Positions 37,477-49,195 of a DNA stretch of 64,000 bases are shown here, in pieces; position 1 is the stretch's first letter, and every line of letters starts with the position of its first letter. The stretch comes from Chrysoporthe austroafricana (Eukaryota; Ascomycota; Sordariomycetes; Diaporthales; Cryphonectriaceae): contig JYIP02000003.1 of assembly GCA_001051155.2 (NCBI GenBank), positions 5,084,001 to 5,148,000 on the forward strand. The letters run 5' to 3'. The notes beneath the pieces are model-generated. The model worked only from the letters and a program-made list of their open reading frames with translations, did not search any database and was not told where the DNA came from. The translations under genes were made by a program, and so were the position numbers.

Positions 37477-38025
37477 TCACATATTCCCAGCTTCAACATC
37501 GCCAATAACTTGCTCCCATAACCAGTCTGCTTCCCTCGAGTCTTGAAGTTCGTCTGTATGTCCAAGAATCACCTCAATTGGAAGGGTTTCTAGGGCTACA
37601 CGGATTAAACGCGCAGATATGAATACACCATGGTGTGTTGCAAAGCGAGCAAAGTCTTCTTGCCGTTCTGGGCTCATGTGAGTGAATATGTGAGCCACAG
37701 CATAGGCAGGTGGCAGTGCTAGCTCGACATGATTATCACTAGGACGTGCTGACGCAAAGTACTCGGTTGCTGCAGAGAGCCAGAGTCGCGTATTAAATTC
37801 AGAAGGGGCTGTATCAGTATCGAGTGTTTGACCAAAGATCCTAATCTTCTGAGTACGAGCTTCGCGAAAGGATTCCCGTAGTTGGTGGAGTGGAACTTGG
37901 TTCATCTCACCTGGGAGATATCGGAGAGGCGCAAGCAATTCTTTCATAGTGTCTGGGAAAGGTGAAGGTCCAGGAATTGTATTCGGGTGTGGGATAGCCA
38001 GTATGGGACAGCCAGAGCTGTTCAC
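37477..38025 (-). CDS. Hypothetical protein, 182 aa
   Basis: A 182-codon ORF with protein-like composition (HQLRESFREARTQKIRIFGQ, ERQEDFARFATHHGVFISAR) and a W-rich acidic C-terminus. The frame stays open upstream of the called Met for at least 30 codons, toward the AT-rich boundary, so the N-terminus may have been cut off or begin elsewhere. I do not recognise the family. It is the last normal-composition gene before the RIP-mutated block, so it may be a truncated remnant. Confidence 0.45.
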   Translation of the reverse strand: MNSSGCPILAIPHPNTIPGPSPFPDTMKELLAPLRYLPGEMNQVPLHQLRESFREARTQKIRIFGQTLDTDTAPSEFNTRLWLSAATEYFASARPSDNHVELALPPAYAVAHIFTHMSPERQEDFARFATHHGVFISARLIRVALETLPIEVILGHTDELQDSREADWLWEQVIGDVEAGNM

Positions 38026-38943
38026 TCTGGCATATGGGGACAGGCCAGGATATGGCCCGTGCGCCAGGGCAAAGCCATTTCTACGCTCTGGCTGTTGCCC
38101 ACGGCTTTCTTTCCCTCTTTCCTTCTAGACAGATATAATAACAAATAGCAAATCAAACCCAGTTATCATATATATGATTAAGCTTAGCCAATATTAATCA
38201 GTAATTACTTTTGGATAATTATAGATAGCTAGGTTAAAAAGATAGGATTTCGAAAACTTATTTAAGTGCTATATAATGCTAACAGTTAACGCTAGCAGCG
38301 CATAAGGCTTATTCTCGATAAGGCATTCTATGCTAAATATCAGCAATTGCTTTTTCAGATTTCCTTATAGAAAATTAGACTTTCTGAGCGATTATTAAGG
38401 AAAATCTCTTTTGCTAGCAGATTTCCCTAATTATCGAAACTATATTTTTTAAAGCAAGCGAAATATACATTTATTATATATAAGAATAAGAAATAAAACA
38501 ATATATAAATAAGCTATATAGCTAAACCTTATATAGTATATATTATTTAGTTAATTTATAATAGTTAATAATAATAATATTTTTTAATTGGAAATTTTAA
38601 TAGAAAGGTTTCGAATTAAAAAATCTTTTTGAAATATAATTAATCTGATTATTTGAATGAATTTAATTATAAAAGAGTTAAATAAAGCTTAGCTTATTAT
38701 AATAATAATAAGGATAATAAGAATTTATACTTTTGAATATTTATTTAATAATAATCTTTTTTATGCTTTTTGCAATAATTTCGAAAGATAAACTTAAAAT
38801 ATATTCGAAAGTATGCTTAATGCTTATTGCTATCTTTTCAAGTATTTCTTATAATAATAAAATATTTATATAAAATGCAATAATGGCTATATAGCTTTTT
38901 AACTTATTGAATTCTTACAAAAAAAAGATTTCTTTAAATAAAA
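38026..38943. other. Transition into AT-rich, RIP-like DNA
   Basis: Composition switches at about 38,110-38,140 from mixed to strongly AT-rich with dense TA. No gene is readable. This is the left edge of the large decayed block. Confidence 0.5.
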
Positions 38944-39391
38944 TGTTATAAACGCTGCAGCAATCCTAAAATATACTGTAAGGTTAAAGGGTTTATATTA
39001 ATAAGAGCGGTGCTAAATATAAGTTTTAAACGCCGAAATATTTTAATAAAGTCTTTTTTAATGCAATATTTATAAGCTTAAAGCGGCTATTACTTGAATA
39101 ATATTTAAAATCCAAATAGTATTTAGATTTATAATTAAAAAGCTATAGCAATTTATTTAATAAATATTCTATTCTTATATATCTGGCTTTTCAGTTAAAA
39201 TAGCTTAAATAGCTTAGCTATCTTTCTAAATAGCCTGGATAGCTTAGCTATCCTGGCTAGCTTAACCCTAACCCTCTGCTTATATAAGCATATTTTGGGT
39301 TTTTTCGTAAAGTTTGATAATTTTAATACCGGGTAAGTTATTTCAAGTAGCTTTAGTATTATACTTTAATTTTGCATATTGGTTTATAATA
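38944..39391 (-). repeat. Old, RIP-mutated solo LTR (copy A)
   Basis: It begins TGTTATAAACGCTGCAG and aligns along its length with copy B (39671-40117), ending near TTTATAATA. The length of about 448 bp agrees with copy B. Its flanks show no clear target duplication, and the right boundary is approximate. It contains TAACCCTAACCCT at 39263-39275. Confidence 0.6.
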
Positions 39392-39670
39392 TTATCCTTT
39401 TCCTATCGGTTATTATTTTTAATAATCCTTTTATAAGTTTTTTTCGGTTATTAATTTATTTTATTATGCTTTTTTAATTAGGATATTTAATAAGGTTAAG
39501 AAATCGAAATTTTCTTTTCGTTTTAATAAGAATAAATAGCATGCCGCTTTATTATTCCGTATTATTTTTAATGCTATGGAAATACGTTCTTATTCTTATT
39601 GCGACTGTTTAAGCTTTAAGTTTTATGCAATATTTAAAGCAAATTCTTTCTAATATTTTCGATACGTTCA

Positions 39671-40117
39671 TGTTATGAACGCTGCAGTAGTCCTAGAATA
39701 AACTGTAACGTCAAAGGGTTTATGCTAGCAAGGGCGGTGCCAAGTACAGCCTTGAATACCGGGAAACGTGCTTAAACTAAAGGGTTTACAATATTCATAA
39801 GCCGATGCGGCTATCACTAGGATATAAGTAGAGTCCGAGTAATACTTAGATTCACGACTGAAGAGCTATGGTAATCTATCTGGTAGATGTCCTGTTCTTA
39901 TATATCCGGCTCTTCAGTTCTGGGCCGATAGGACCGCCGTCGATATTGTCGGTCCAGGCAGGACCGCCTGGACCGATAGCGATCTTGTCGGTCCAACCCC
40001 TAACCCTGGATTACGCAATCCTTGCAAGTGTCCCTGGGTGGGGTTGTCATACGTTCCGGCCTGCTGACCCCTCCCGTTCTGGTGCGCTGGCAGGCCGTTT
40101 CATGTCGGGTCATAACA
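39671..40117 (-). repeat. Solo LTR with target duplication GTTCA (copy B), nearly un-mutated
   Basis: 447 bp with perfect 8-bp terminal inverted repeats TGTTATGA and TCATAACA, flanked on both sides by GTTCA (39666-39670 and 40118-40122). Composition is far more GC-rich than the DNA around it, so it escaped RIP or arrived after RIP acted. No internal element sequence remains, as expected after LTR-LTR recombination. It contains CCCCTAACCCT at 39997-40007. The orientation given is opposite to that of copies C and D. Confidence 0.9.
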
Positions 40118-40122
40118 GTTCA

Positions 40123-40417
40123 GTACAAGCAATCAAAATGCAATATGCTAAAGCTTATTAATGCAGCGGAATTTCTGTATGCTTTATCTTAATATTAAAA
40201 GCTGGAAAATAAGATTGAAAAGCTTGAAAACCGGCTAATATATTTGTACAAGCAAAAACGGTTATAGCAGAAACGGATAATACAAGCGTTTTGTTAGGGT
40301 TTATCTAATTTAGAAAATTTTAAGCGCGTGGAAGCAGAAAAGGCCGAAACTGAGCGTCGTATTGCAAAGCCTTTAATTCCTAAAAGTTCTTTTCCGGAAA
40401 GTTTTAACTTGGAAGCT
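40123..40417 (+). pseudogene. Coiled-coil Gag-like fragment
   Basis: The plus strand reads a Lys/Glu-rich helical stretch (for example KLENKIEKLENRLIYLYKQK, and later ENFKRVEAEKAETERRIAKP) with stops. This resembles the coiled-coil N-terminal part of fungal gypsy Gag proteins. It is interrupted on the left by the solo LTR. It is a fragment only. Confidence 0.4.
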
Positions 40418-40855
40418 TATTATAACCCAATAAGGGAACCAGGGTATACAATACAAGGAAAGAATCCGGCAAAGCACCTTACCGTCAACCCCGCTTAGGA
40501 AGCCCCTATAACCGCTTACGTAATCAAGGGTTAGGGTTATCCCGGATCGATAGGATCGATATCGATCCCGGAAGATCGATAAGCTCGGTACAAGAGCTTA
40601 TCGATCCAGAAATGAAAAGCTGGATATTTAAAGACAGGTTATTTACTAGATAGATTATTATAGCTTTTCAGTCGTAAATTTAAATATCACTTGAACCCTA
40701 TAATACCTTCAAATAACAGCTTCCTAAGCTTATAAACCTTGCAATTATTTTGTTAAACGTATTTCGGTATTCAAAGCTATATTTAATACTACTTTTGCTA
40801 GCATAAACCCTTTAACTTTATAATTTGTTCTAGGATTACTATAATGTTTATAATA
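40418..40855 (+). repeat. RIP-mutated LTR (copy C)
   Basis: Starts TATTATAACCCAATAA (ancestrally TGTTATGA...) and ends ATGTTTATAATA. It is the reverse complement family of copies A and B. It contains GGGTTAGGGTTA at 40528-40539 and a cluster of GATCGAT-type inverted repeats. Confidence 0.75.
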
Positions 40856-41100
40856 TTTTTACGATTCTTGTTTAAGAATAGTTCAGTATATACCTTTTGA
40901 GCAATATCCGAAATACGATAGCGTTCCAGATTCCGTTTTCTTTTAGCAATTAAGCTCTTTAAGAAGAAATCCCAGCTATCTTTACTAATAAATAGCTTTA
41001 GCAATAAAACTTAGCCCTATATTAACAATTTGAAAAGGTTAAGAACGAAGTTTTCCGCTTTAATGCCTTTTAATAAGCTAAAGCTTTTAAGCTTAATAAG

Positions 41101-41527
41101 TATTATAACCCAATAAAGAAACTAGAGTATGCAATACGGAAAGGTATTTGACTGACAAACCTTACTTAAGAAGTCTTTATACCCGTCTATATAACCAAAG
41201 GGTTAGGGTTAGCCCGGATCGATAAGATCGGTATCGATCCCGAAAGATCGAAAGGCTTGGCATAAAAACTTACCGATCTAGAAATGAAAAGCTAATTATA
41301 TAAGGATAAAATATCTATCAAATAAATTACTATAGCTTTTCAGTTATAAATCTAAGTATTATTTGGACCTTATTATATCTTTAAGTAATAGCTTTTTAAG
41401 CTTATAAATATTGCGATTATTTGTTAAAGCGTATTTCGGTATTTAAAGCTATATTTAGCATTGCTTTTGCTAGCATAAACCCTTTAATCCTATAGTTTAT
41501 TCTAGGATTATTGCAGCATTTATAATA
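41101..41527 (+). repeat. RIP-mutated LTR (copy D), 5' LTR of the gypsy element
   Basis: About 427 bp, the same family and orientation as copy C. It starts TATTATAACCCAATAA and ends GCATTTATAATA, followed by the same leader sequence as copy C and then Gag. It contains GGGTTAGGGTTAG at 41201-41213. Confidence 0.75.
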
Positions 41528-41699
41528 TTTTTACGATTCTTATTTAAAAACGGTTCGGTATATACCCTTTAAGCAATATCCGAAATACGATAGCGCTTTA
41601 GGCTCTATCTTTTTCTAGCAACCAAGCTTTTCAGAAAAAAGCTCTAATTATCCTTATTAATAAGCAATTTTAGCAACAGAATATAGCCTTGTATTAGCA

Positions 41700-42600
41700 A
41701 TTTAAAAAGGTTAAGAATGAAATTTTCCGCTTTAATGCCCTTTAATAGGCTAAGGCTTTCAAACTCGATAAGCCCGGACTCTATAAAAGCATTCGGAAAG
41801 ATTTCCAGGCCTTCTTAATGCAGCTCAAAGCCTATTTTAAATATTATAATACCCAGTTCAGAACCGCTTATAATAAGATTGATTTCGCGGGAAGCCGCTT
41901 TGAAAGGACCGCCTTTCAGTAATAAGAACCAACTTTGCGCAATTACTTAAATAATAGCGAGAACTTTCGTTCCGAAAATACTAAGCGCATCTTCCAGCAT
42001 TATGCTAATTTCGAATTAGCCCTTATTAAAACTTTTGAAAACCCGAATAAATAATATATTATAATATGGCAATTAGAAGCATTCCGGCAAACTGGCTTAA
42101 TTACGAATTATATAATTAAGTTCAGATAAATTATTGCTTATTTAGATTACGAAAATAAATTCCTTATAGATATTTATTATACAAGATTTAAGAAAGAAGT
42201 TAAGGACGAACTTTATAAAGAAAATCGATTCGAAAAATTTAGCGAGTTTATTAATAAGGCAGTCCGTATCGATAACCGATTTTACGAATAGCGCTAATAA
42301 CGATAGAAGAATTATAATAGCATCCCGAAATACTAATTTAATTCGGGAAAACGCAAATTCTAACAGAAAAACCGGAATAATACGGCCTATTTAAATACGA
42401 TATATACTAAACTTATAGAATTGAATACCTTTATACGCGAGTAATACAAAGGAATTACTTGCTATAATTGCGTCAAAAAAGGCTATATTGCATACAATTG
42501 TTATTAAGAGAAGAAAAAGCGAGATTGGAAACCGGTTTTGAAAAAACAAATTAATATCGCTTAATAATAAAAACCTAATTAGCTAAATAATAATATTTTG
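41700..42600 (+). pseudogene. Gypsy Gag relic with mutated zinc knuckle
   Basis: Decayed reading frame with Gag-like text (FQAYFKYYN-type helical region and long polar stretches). At 42460-42507 lies CYNCVKKGYIAYNC, a CCHC knuckle in which the histidine position reads Tyr, as C-to-T would produce. Multiple stops are present. Confidence 0.65.
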
Positions 42601-43700
42601 CCAGAATAAGTAATAGATTCTAATTATAGCAGCATAAGCTGGATAGCTTATTATTAAGATTATTGCTTATTGCACTTTTCGGCAAAAAAAAGTTTAGGAT
42701 AATTCTTATACAAACTTAAAGAATAAAAGCAATTCGCTATAAGAAAAAAAGGCCCTCTTTACGATATAGCTATAAATAATAGCGATTCAGATTATTCAAG
42801 TAACCCTCTGGATATTAAAGAAGCAAATCTGGGAAGATTCCCTTTAAATTATTATTTGGAACGATAATAGCAAGCAATAATAAAAGAAAAAATTAGCATA
42901 TAATAAATTAAAGCATTTATATTCAATGCTATATTTGAAAAAACATTCTTGCAAAACAGGCAGCCCGATAACCTATTAATGTTTAAGTTCGAAAAAAAAT
43001 TAAGCATAGAAAATATAACCGCTTAATACGAAAAACAAAAACGACTAAAATAAAATAACTGAATATCTAAATATATAAAAGTTAAGTATTTTATTTATAA
43101 GCTTATATTATAAAAACTTTTTTAAAGCATCTTATTTCAGAATAGCGAATATAGGCTTTAAGAAAATAGAAAGATTAGTTATTTATACTTTCGTTATTAC
43201 AAACTTGCTTAAATATATTATATTTATTATAATTATTAAATACATTTTAACGAGAAAGTTAAATATAATTAATTCTTAATCAAGAAATAGGACTAATTAA
43301 TCTAACTTATTATAAAATCCCGAAAAAGATATAGAAAAGTCTTATATATTGAAAATAATAACGCTTATATTGAATTATCCGATAATTATCTATAGAAATG
43401 CATTTAAAGAAAAACGATATAGGAATAATGCTATATTATAATATGCTTTATCTATATGCAAATTAAGGCTAAAAAATGGTATAAATTGTAAAAAGCCGAC
43501 AAGGCGAAATAATACGGCTAAAGCCAAGCAAGAAAGCTAGCAAGATAAGCAGTAAAAAAAGCTTAAAATACCCTAAAAGGGAAGGATCGCTTATAATAGG
43601 ATAATAGCCGATCAGGACTATAAAGTCTTTATGCGCGATTATTAAAGAAAACGAAAAATGTATTATATTAAACGCATATATTAACGGGCAATGATATAAC

Positions 43701-43742
43701 GCACTTTTGAATAGCGGCGCATAAAGAAATTTTATTTTGCCA
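43701..43742 (+). pseudogene. Gypsy aspartic protease active-site relic
   Basis: Reads ALLNSGA, a stop, then RNFILP. The family motif is (L)DSGA; the catalytic Asp codon has become Asn and the next Thr/Ser/Gln-type codon a stop. It lies between Gag and RT as expected. Confidence 0.65.
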
Positions 43743-44599
43743 GAAATCGTTAATAGAGAACGAATTCCTTAAATGCAAAAGAAAAATCCCTATAAGCTTA
43801 ATATTATAGAAGGAAAAGCAATTGCATATAACTTTAATATAATCGATACGGAAACTAATTATTTACTTATTTCGATTTAAAGCTTTACGATAGATATTAT
43901 TTTCGATATTACAAATATAGTATAGTATAAGTTAATTTTAAGAATACTTTAGCTTAAAAAATACAATTTTCAAATCGATTGGATTACTGGCTAGATTTTA
44001 TAGGAATAAGCCGTACTTATTGAAAAGGTTGCAATTAACGGAAAAGGGAAAGTCTTAATTATTAAGGATAATATCGGAAATATGCGCTCAAATAAACTTA
44101 AATATACTTATAAAGCAAAAGGACTTGCTAAAGTATAAGGAAAGGTTACGGATATTTCGAACTTATAAGTACAGGTTAAGAACAGATTAGAAATTTAAGC
44201 GACTAGCAATTAACAAAAGATTAATTTAATGCAAAGCGTTACAAAATTATATAAACTATAGAACTATAAGGAAATACCGCTTCTAAAACGATAAAGAGAT
44301 TACGAAAAGAAGTTCGGATTAACAAACGATAAATATCTAGAACTATCGGAAATTAAGCTTTGCAAATAATAATAAGAAGCAAGAGAAGCAAAATACGCTT
44401 AATAATACTTTTTATTCTTCCAAATCTCAGAAAATAAAAAAAGACTATTACCCGAATTCAATAATATATTAAAAGAATATTATAAATTCAAGAAACTATA
44501 ATAAAGGAAATTCAATACCGGCTTATTAGAATATAGCTTTTATAATTACGAAATCTTATTAAAAGAAAGGATTAAATTACAGAATTATTCTATTTACAA

Positions 44600-45850
44600 G
44601 CTCGACTAAGCAAAGCTCGAAATGCTAAAGGAATATATTAATAAGAACTTGAAAAGAAGCTATATACGGAAATCGCAATTACTCGCAAAATACCCAATCC
44701 TATTTATACTTAAAAAGAACGGCAAATTACGACTTTATATAAACTACTGATAGCTTAATAATATTACAATCAAAAATGCTCTCTTCTATTCTTAATAGGA
44801 AAAATGCAAGATTGACTGGTCGGAACAAACTAATTTATTATACTTAATCTCAAAGAAGGATATTATTATATCCGGATTAAGGAAGACGATATTTGGAAGA
44901 TAGCTTTCAGGACTCGTTACGGACATTTTGAATATATAATCTTACTTTTTGGACTTACTAATACGCCCGTATCGTTCTAAGAGATGATTAATAGCATTTT
45001 CCGCAATTATTTAAATACTATTATTATCGTTTACTTTAATAATATTCTTATTTATGCGAAAGATTTCGAATTATATAAATAATATATACGATAAGTATTT
45101 TAGATTTTATAAAATAATAAATTCTTTATCGAATTAAGCAAATATTATTTTCATTAGCAAAAGGTTAATTATTTCGGTTATATAATAAAACTAAAAAAGA
45201 TTAATATATAAAAAGATAAGGTTTAAGCAATAAAAGAATAGTTTATATTAGAAAAAATTAAAGAAATTAAAGTATTCTTTGAATATGCTAATTTTTACCG
45301 ATAATTTATTCGAGATTATAGCAAAATTATACGCTTTCTTATAAACTTTACGAAAAAAAATCGGAAGTTTGAATAGATTCAAAAAGCATAAAAAGCATTT
45401 AACGAAATTAAGAAACGGGTTATATCAAAATCTATATTCTATAAAGCAAATTCAAATAAGCTATTTGAAATCGAAACCGATATATCAGATTATGCATTCG
45501 GAAAATAATTTGAATAATATAATAACTAAAGATATTTCAAAATTATAAGCAATTTTTCAAAGAAATTAAATAGCTCAGAATTCAATTATAGCATTCCAAA
45601 TAAAGAATTAATAGCAATTATTAAAGCATTCGAAAAATAACAGCATTATTTAATTGGAACCAAATATTAAATTATAATATATTCCAATTATAAAAATTTA
45701 ATAACGTTTATAATAATAAAAATTCTAAATAAATAGCAAGTTAGATAAGCGGAATTCCTTTCGCAATTTGATCTGAAAATTATTTATTGCAAAGGATCTG
45801 AAAATAGCAAAGCAAATACGTTTAGCAAATAATCAGATTATTAAGATATA
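44600..45850 (+). pseudogene. Gypsy reverse transcriptase and RNase H relic
   Basis: RT text is recognisable across the block: FILKKNGKLRLYINY, then [24 protein letters not shown], and the catalytic box at 45032-45043 reading YFNN instead of YFDD or YLDD. RNase H follows with FEIETDISDYAFGK and LISNFSKKLNSSEFNY-like text. Stops occur every few tens of codons. Confidence 0.75.
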
Positions 45851-45999
45851 AAACCCAAAAAGCTTCAAAATATCTTTCGGCAAAATAAGAATAGCAATTT
45901 TATAAACGAAACTAAAGAACTTAATACGATTATTAAGATTTCTAATAACGAAAAGAAACTAGAAAATATAATTATTAAAGAATAAGACGAATATATTAA

Positions 46000-46560
46000 A
46001 ATTACGTATAATATACTAGCATACGGCTATTAAGGAATTAAAGCTATATATAAAAGAATTAAGAGATACTGGAACTTTTTAAGATTAAGAAAAAAAATCG
46101 AAAGAATTTTACGAGAATGCAATAGCTGCAAAAAAAACAAAATCGAATATTATAAGCCTTATAGATTATTCCAATTATTCCTTATTTTAGAAACGGTTTA
46201 GCAATCTATTAGCTGGGATTTTATTATTAAGCTATCCCTTTTACGAAAACCTTTAATTAAAATGCAATACGATAGCATTTTAATAATAGTTTGCAAACTA
46301 AGTAAATATACTTATTTCTTCCTATATAAAGAAAGCAGCATAATAGAAAACTTCGTATATATATTTCTCAGAATAGTTATAGCTAATTACGGCATGCTTA
46401 AAGAAATTATTTCCGATAGAAACAGAAAGTTTATATCAAATTTCTGGATTTTATTTATAAAATTATTCGGAATATAGCAAAAAATATTTATAGCATTTCA
46501 TTCGCAAACGGATAAGCAAATAGAACGAACAAATTAAATTGTTAAATACTTATAGCATTA
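46000..46560 (+). pseudogene. Gypsy integrase relic
   Basis: Contains the zinc-binding CNSCKKNK pair, then SISWDFIIKLSLLRKP, DSILIIVCKLSKYTYF, IISDRNRKFISNFW and FHSQTDKQIERTN, which follow the DDE-type Ty3 integrase core in order. In-frame stops are present. The frame continues to about 46,720 and ends there. Confidence 0.8.
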
Positions 46561-46721
46561 TATAAATTATAAATAAAATAACTGGGTTAATTTGCTATTA
46601 TTAATATAATTCGTATATAATAGCGCAAATACAAATATAATAAAGAAATTATTATTTTACGCGCTTTACGGCTATAACCCGATAGCTTATTATAACGAAT
46701 TATTAATAGCTATTTTTATAA

Positions 46722-47527
46722 CAGTGATGTATTGCCGTTTCGAGCTCCTGTTACCGTATCAGGAAAGTGTGGCCAGTACGTGCATTGCGGCCCGCGTGTG
46801 CCTCAGGCATGAACTTTTTTCTGCCATCTATAAATTCTGCGCTTCTATCCCAGCTTCTTCCTTTCCTCCCGCGCGCCCAAAGCCCCCACGCCTGGCGATA
46901 TTTGCTTCGCCATTCCCGCTCAGCTCTGGCCCTATTCTTCCATTTCCTGCAAGTACTCCTCAAATTCTTTCCCCAAATATACATATTGAGGCTAACTACC
47001 ATCTAGTCAATAGCGGGCCCGAAAGACCTCAGTCTTGAACCGACCGACCGTAACAAGCTAGCGACATTACTAGTATCATACAACCGACCGAATTATCGTC
47101 ATTGTATAAGTCCTATCCCGGTTTTCGCTACTAATATACCGACATACTACCTCTCGAATAGCCCTATTACTTCATATATATCGTCTCAACCTAGCAAGCT
47201 GACATGCGAGCAAGGCGCAAGGTACTAATTCAAGATATTACAGATTTGCCGATATACTACCGCTGAAATGGCTTGATAATTGCGTATTCGTTATCCGAAT
47301 AAGGCAAGCCAACTCGAGAAGAAAGGGCAAGGCTAGCCTTAGCATCTGGACTATATCGTAACTGCTAATAGGGTTCGAACTTGTCGCGATATCGTCTACT
47401 GTACCGGCGCAAAGAGGCTCCGCCCCCCCCCTCCTTCGCCCTTCGCCTTTCGCCCAGCGCCTAGATAGGCCCCGCTCCCGGGATTATATCGTAATCGCGA
47501 AGCCCTAATAACGTCGAATAATAAATA
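46722..47527. other. Abrupt composition junction and unassigned GC-richer segment
   Basis: At about 46,722 AT-rich gypsy DNA gives way within a few bases to GC-richer DNA. The first 300 bp look promoter- or LTR-like: CTATAAATT at about 46848, then a pyrimidine-rich tract and CAAGTACTCC. No repeat partner for this segment was found in the window and no coding relic is readable. Confidence 0.45.
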
Positions 47528-47830
47528 CTCGGTTAGGAAGCGCAAACCCTCGTATTGGACAAGCGGATATCGCGAAACGGCAGAAATACGACCTTCATTA
47601 GCGGCTACAATTCTCGGTTAGGAAACGCAAACCCTCGTATTGGACAGGCGGATATCGCAAGACAGCAGAAGCACAACCTTCATTAGCGGCCATAATCCTC
47701 GGTTAGGAAGCGCAGACCCTCGTATTGGACAAGCGGATATCGCGAGACAGCAAAGGCACGACTTTCATTAGCAGCCACAATCTTCGGTTAGGAAGCGCAA
47801 ACCCTTATATCGGACAGGTGGATATTGCGA
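47528..47830. repeat. 85-bp tandem repeat, about 3.5 units
   Basis: Units start at 47528, 47613, 47698 and 47783, each opening CTCGGTTAGGAAGCGC or a one-base variant. The spacing is exactly 85 bp. The differences between units are mostly transitions. The last unit decays into flanking sequence. Confidence 0.85.
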
Positions 47831-48129
47831 TATCGCCGAAAACGCAAGTACGAAATTTATCGGCCTGACAGCCAAATCCGCCGGGGTTATTGCCCTTTCC
47901 TTGCAACCAAATAAGGAAGCTGCGGGTATTCTCTGCAAATAGCACGGATCGTAAGATTACAAACAAAGCTCCGACTAGTTCTTGGCTCGGATAAATAGGG
48001 AAACGGTAGAGATGCTGATATTTTACTTTATCCGATATCCAATAAGTTTTAGGCATATTGACTTTATAACCATATGCAATACCAAGCGCGAACATTACGT
48101 CCAATGCCATATCCGGATATAAAAGACGC

Positions 48130-49195
48130 AATTGCGCCCCTCTGCAAGACTAAGCTCGCTAGCTTCAATACTATTACCCCCTTTTTCAGCCAATTATATA
48201 ATAGCGTCTATCGAGATTTATAGCTACAATCCTTTTACGAAAAAATTTCAACTTAGTAAAACCGAGCCGGGTACTCTCTACGGCAATATGCACCTATCTG
48301 CTCGCCTAGACCCATAGCCTAATCCCGAGACTTGCATTTGCCCAGGATATTATCAATGCTGGGTCCTAGCATGGATACAATTCCAAAATAACCGCAAAGC
48401 GTACCGTAAATCGGCTTTCGCAATAGATATCCTAGCTTGGCAAAAGCCCGGCCATTACGACCTTCTCGAGCCCAGCTTGCCAGTTATCGTTAGCTCTCCT
48501 GAAATTCCGGAAGCATTTCCTGTACTTCCGCCGGAAGCGAAGCCCCCGGCTATAAGCCGATATAAAGATCTTTCCAGCCTTAATACAATAAGCGCGATAC
48601 CAGTTTCACGCCCTATCTCTCCTGCTTCGATCTGCACGTAAGCCGAGCCCCTATTCGGGATTATATACCCCTGGGTAAATAATAACTTTATTGAGATGCT
48701 ATTGGATCTATGCCCCGGGAGAACTATTCTAACTAAGTCCTCGCCTCTATTACTCGCGACTTATACTTGCTAGCCATATGCAGCATGCCCACTGCCCTAG
48801 CCCTCGCTTATTACGGAAATACTGTCGGCCGTTTCGTATCCCGAGCCTGATACCTACTACCCCCTGCTAGGCACGGCTACAGAAACCACTTCAGCCGCTC
48901 TATATCCTGAGCTATAAGATATAACAACTATTCGGGCGGATAACAAGACTAGCTCTGGGAATCTGCTAGCAGGAAAATAAGAGGCTCTGAAAATTATCGG
49001 AAAAGAAATTATCGATAATAAAACCTTCTATATAGTCGCGTGGAAGCCTACTTTAGAGCCCCTGAGCAACTTAGGGCATATAGGGGAGCTAATTGACAAA
49101 TAGAAGCAGTTACAAGCCAGGCGCAAGAAGCCTAAGCTTGCTATTCTATCTGGTAATATAAAGAAGAGAGGACGGCCCCGGAAGCACTTCTAGAA
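48130..49195 (+). pseudogene. Decayed gene ending in a chromo-like domain and AT-hook
   Basis: A plus-strand frame interrupted by several TAA/TAG codons reads protein-like text. It ends with EALKIIGKEIIDNKTFYIVA, then WKPTLEPLSNLGHIGELIDK, a stop, KQLQARRKKPK, and KKRGRPRKHF. The middle resembles a chromodomain (hydrophobic-x-W-x4-P/W pattern), and GRPRK is a canonical AT-hook. Chromodomains are common in mobile-element integrases and chromatin proteins. No integrase core was seen next to it, so the host gene is unknown. Confidence 0.45.

Larger units (their letters stand above)
40418..46721 (+). mobile_element. Ty3/gypsy LTR retrotransposon, RIP-degraded and 3'-truncated
   Basis: The plus strand carries LTR copy C, 245 bp of leader, LTR copy D, then relics in the order Gag, protease, reverse transcriptase, RNase H, integrase. 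That order defines Ty3/gypsy. Every domain has stops and loss-of-function changes consistent with G-to-A or C-to-T. No 3' LTR is found: the integrase C-terminal frame stops where composition changes abruptly at about 46,722. The duplicated LTR plus leader at the 5' end implies a local tandem duplication or nested recombination. Confidence 0.8.

Noticed and set aside
39263..41213. Real chromosome end suggested by CCCTAA motifs
   Set aside because: Each site has only about two units and sits at the same place within copies of one LTR family, so these are internal motifs, not telomeric tracts.
41528..46721. CRISPR-like or centromeric array suggested by AT-rich monotony
   Set aside because: No regular spacer structure; gypsy domains in the right order explain the segment.
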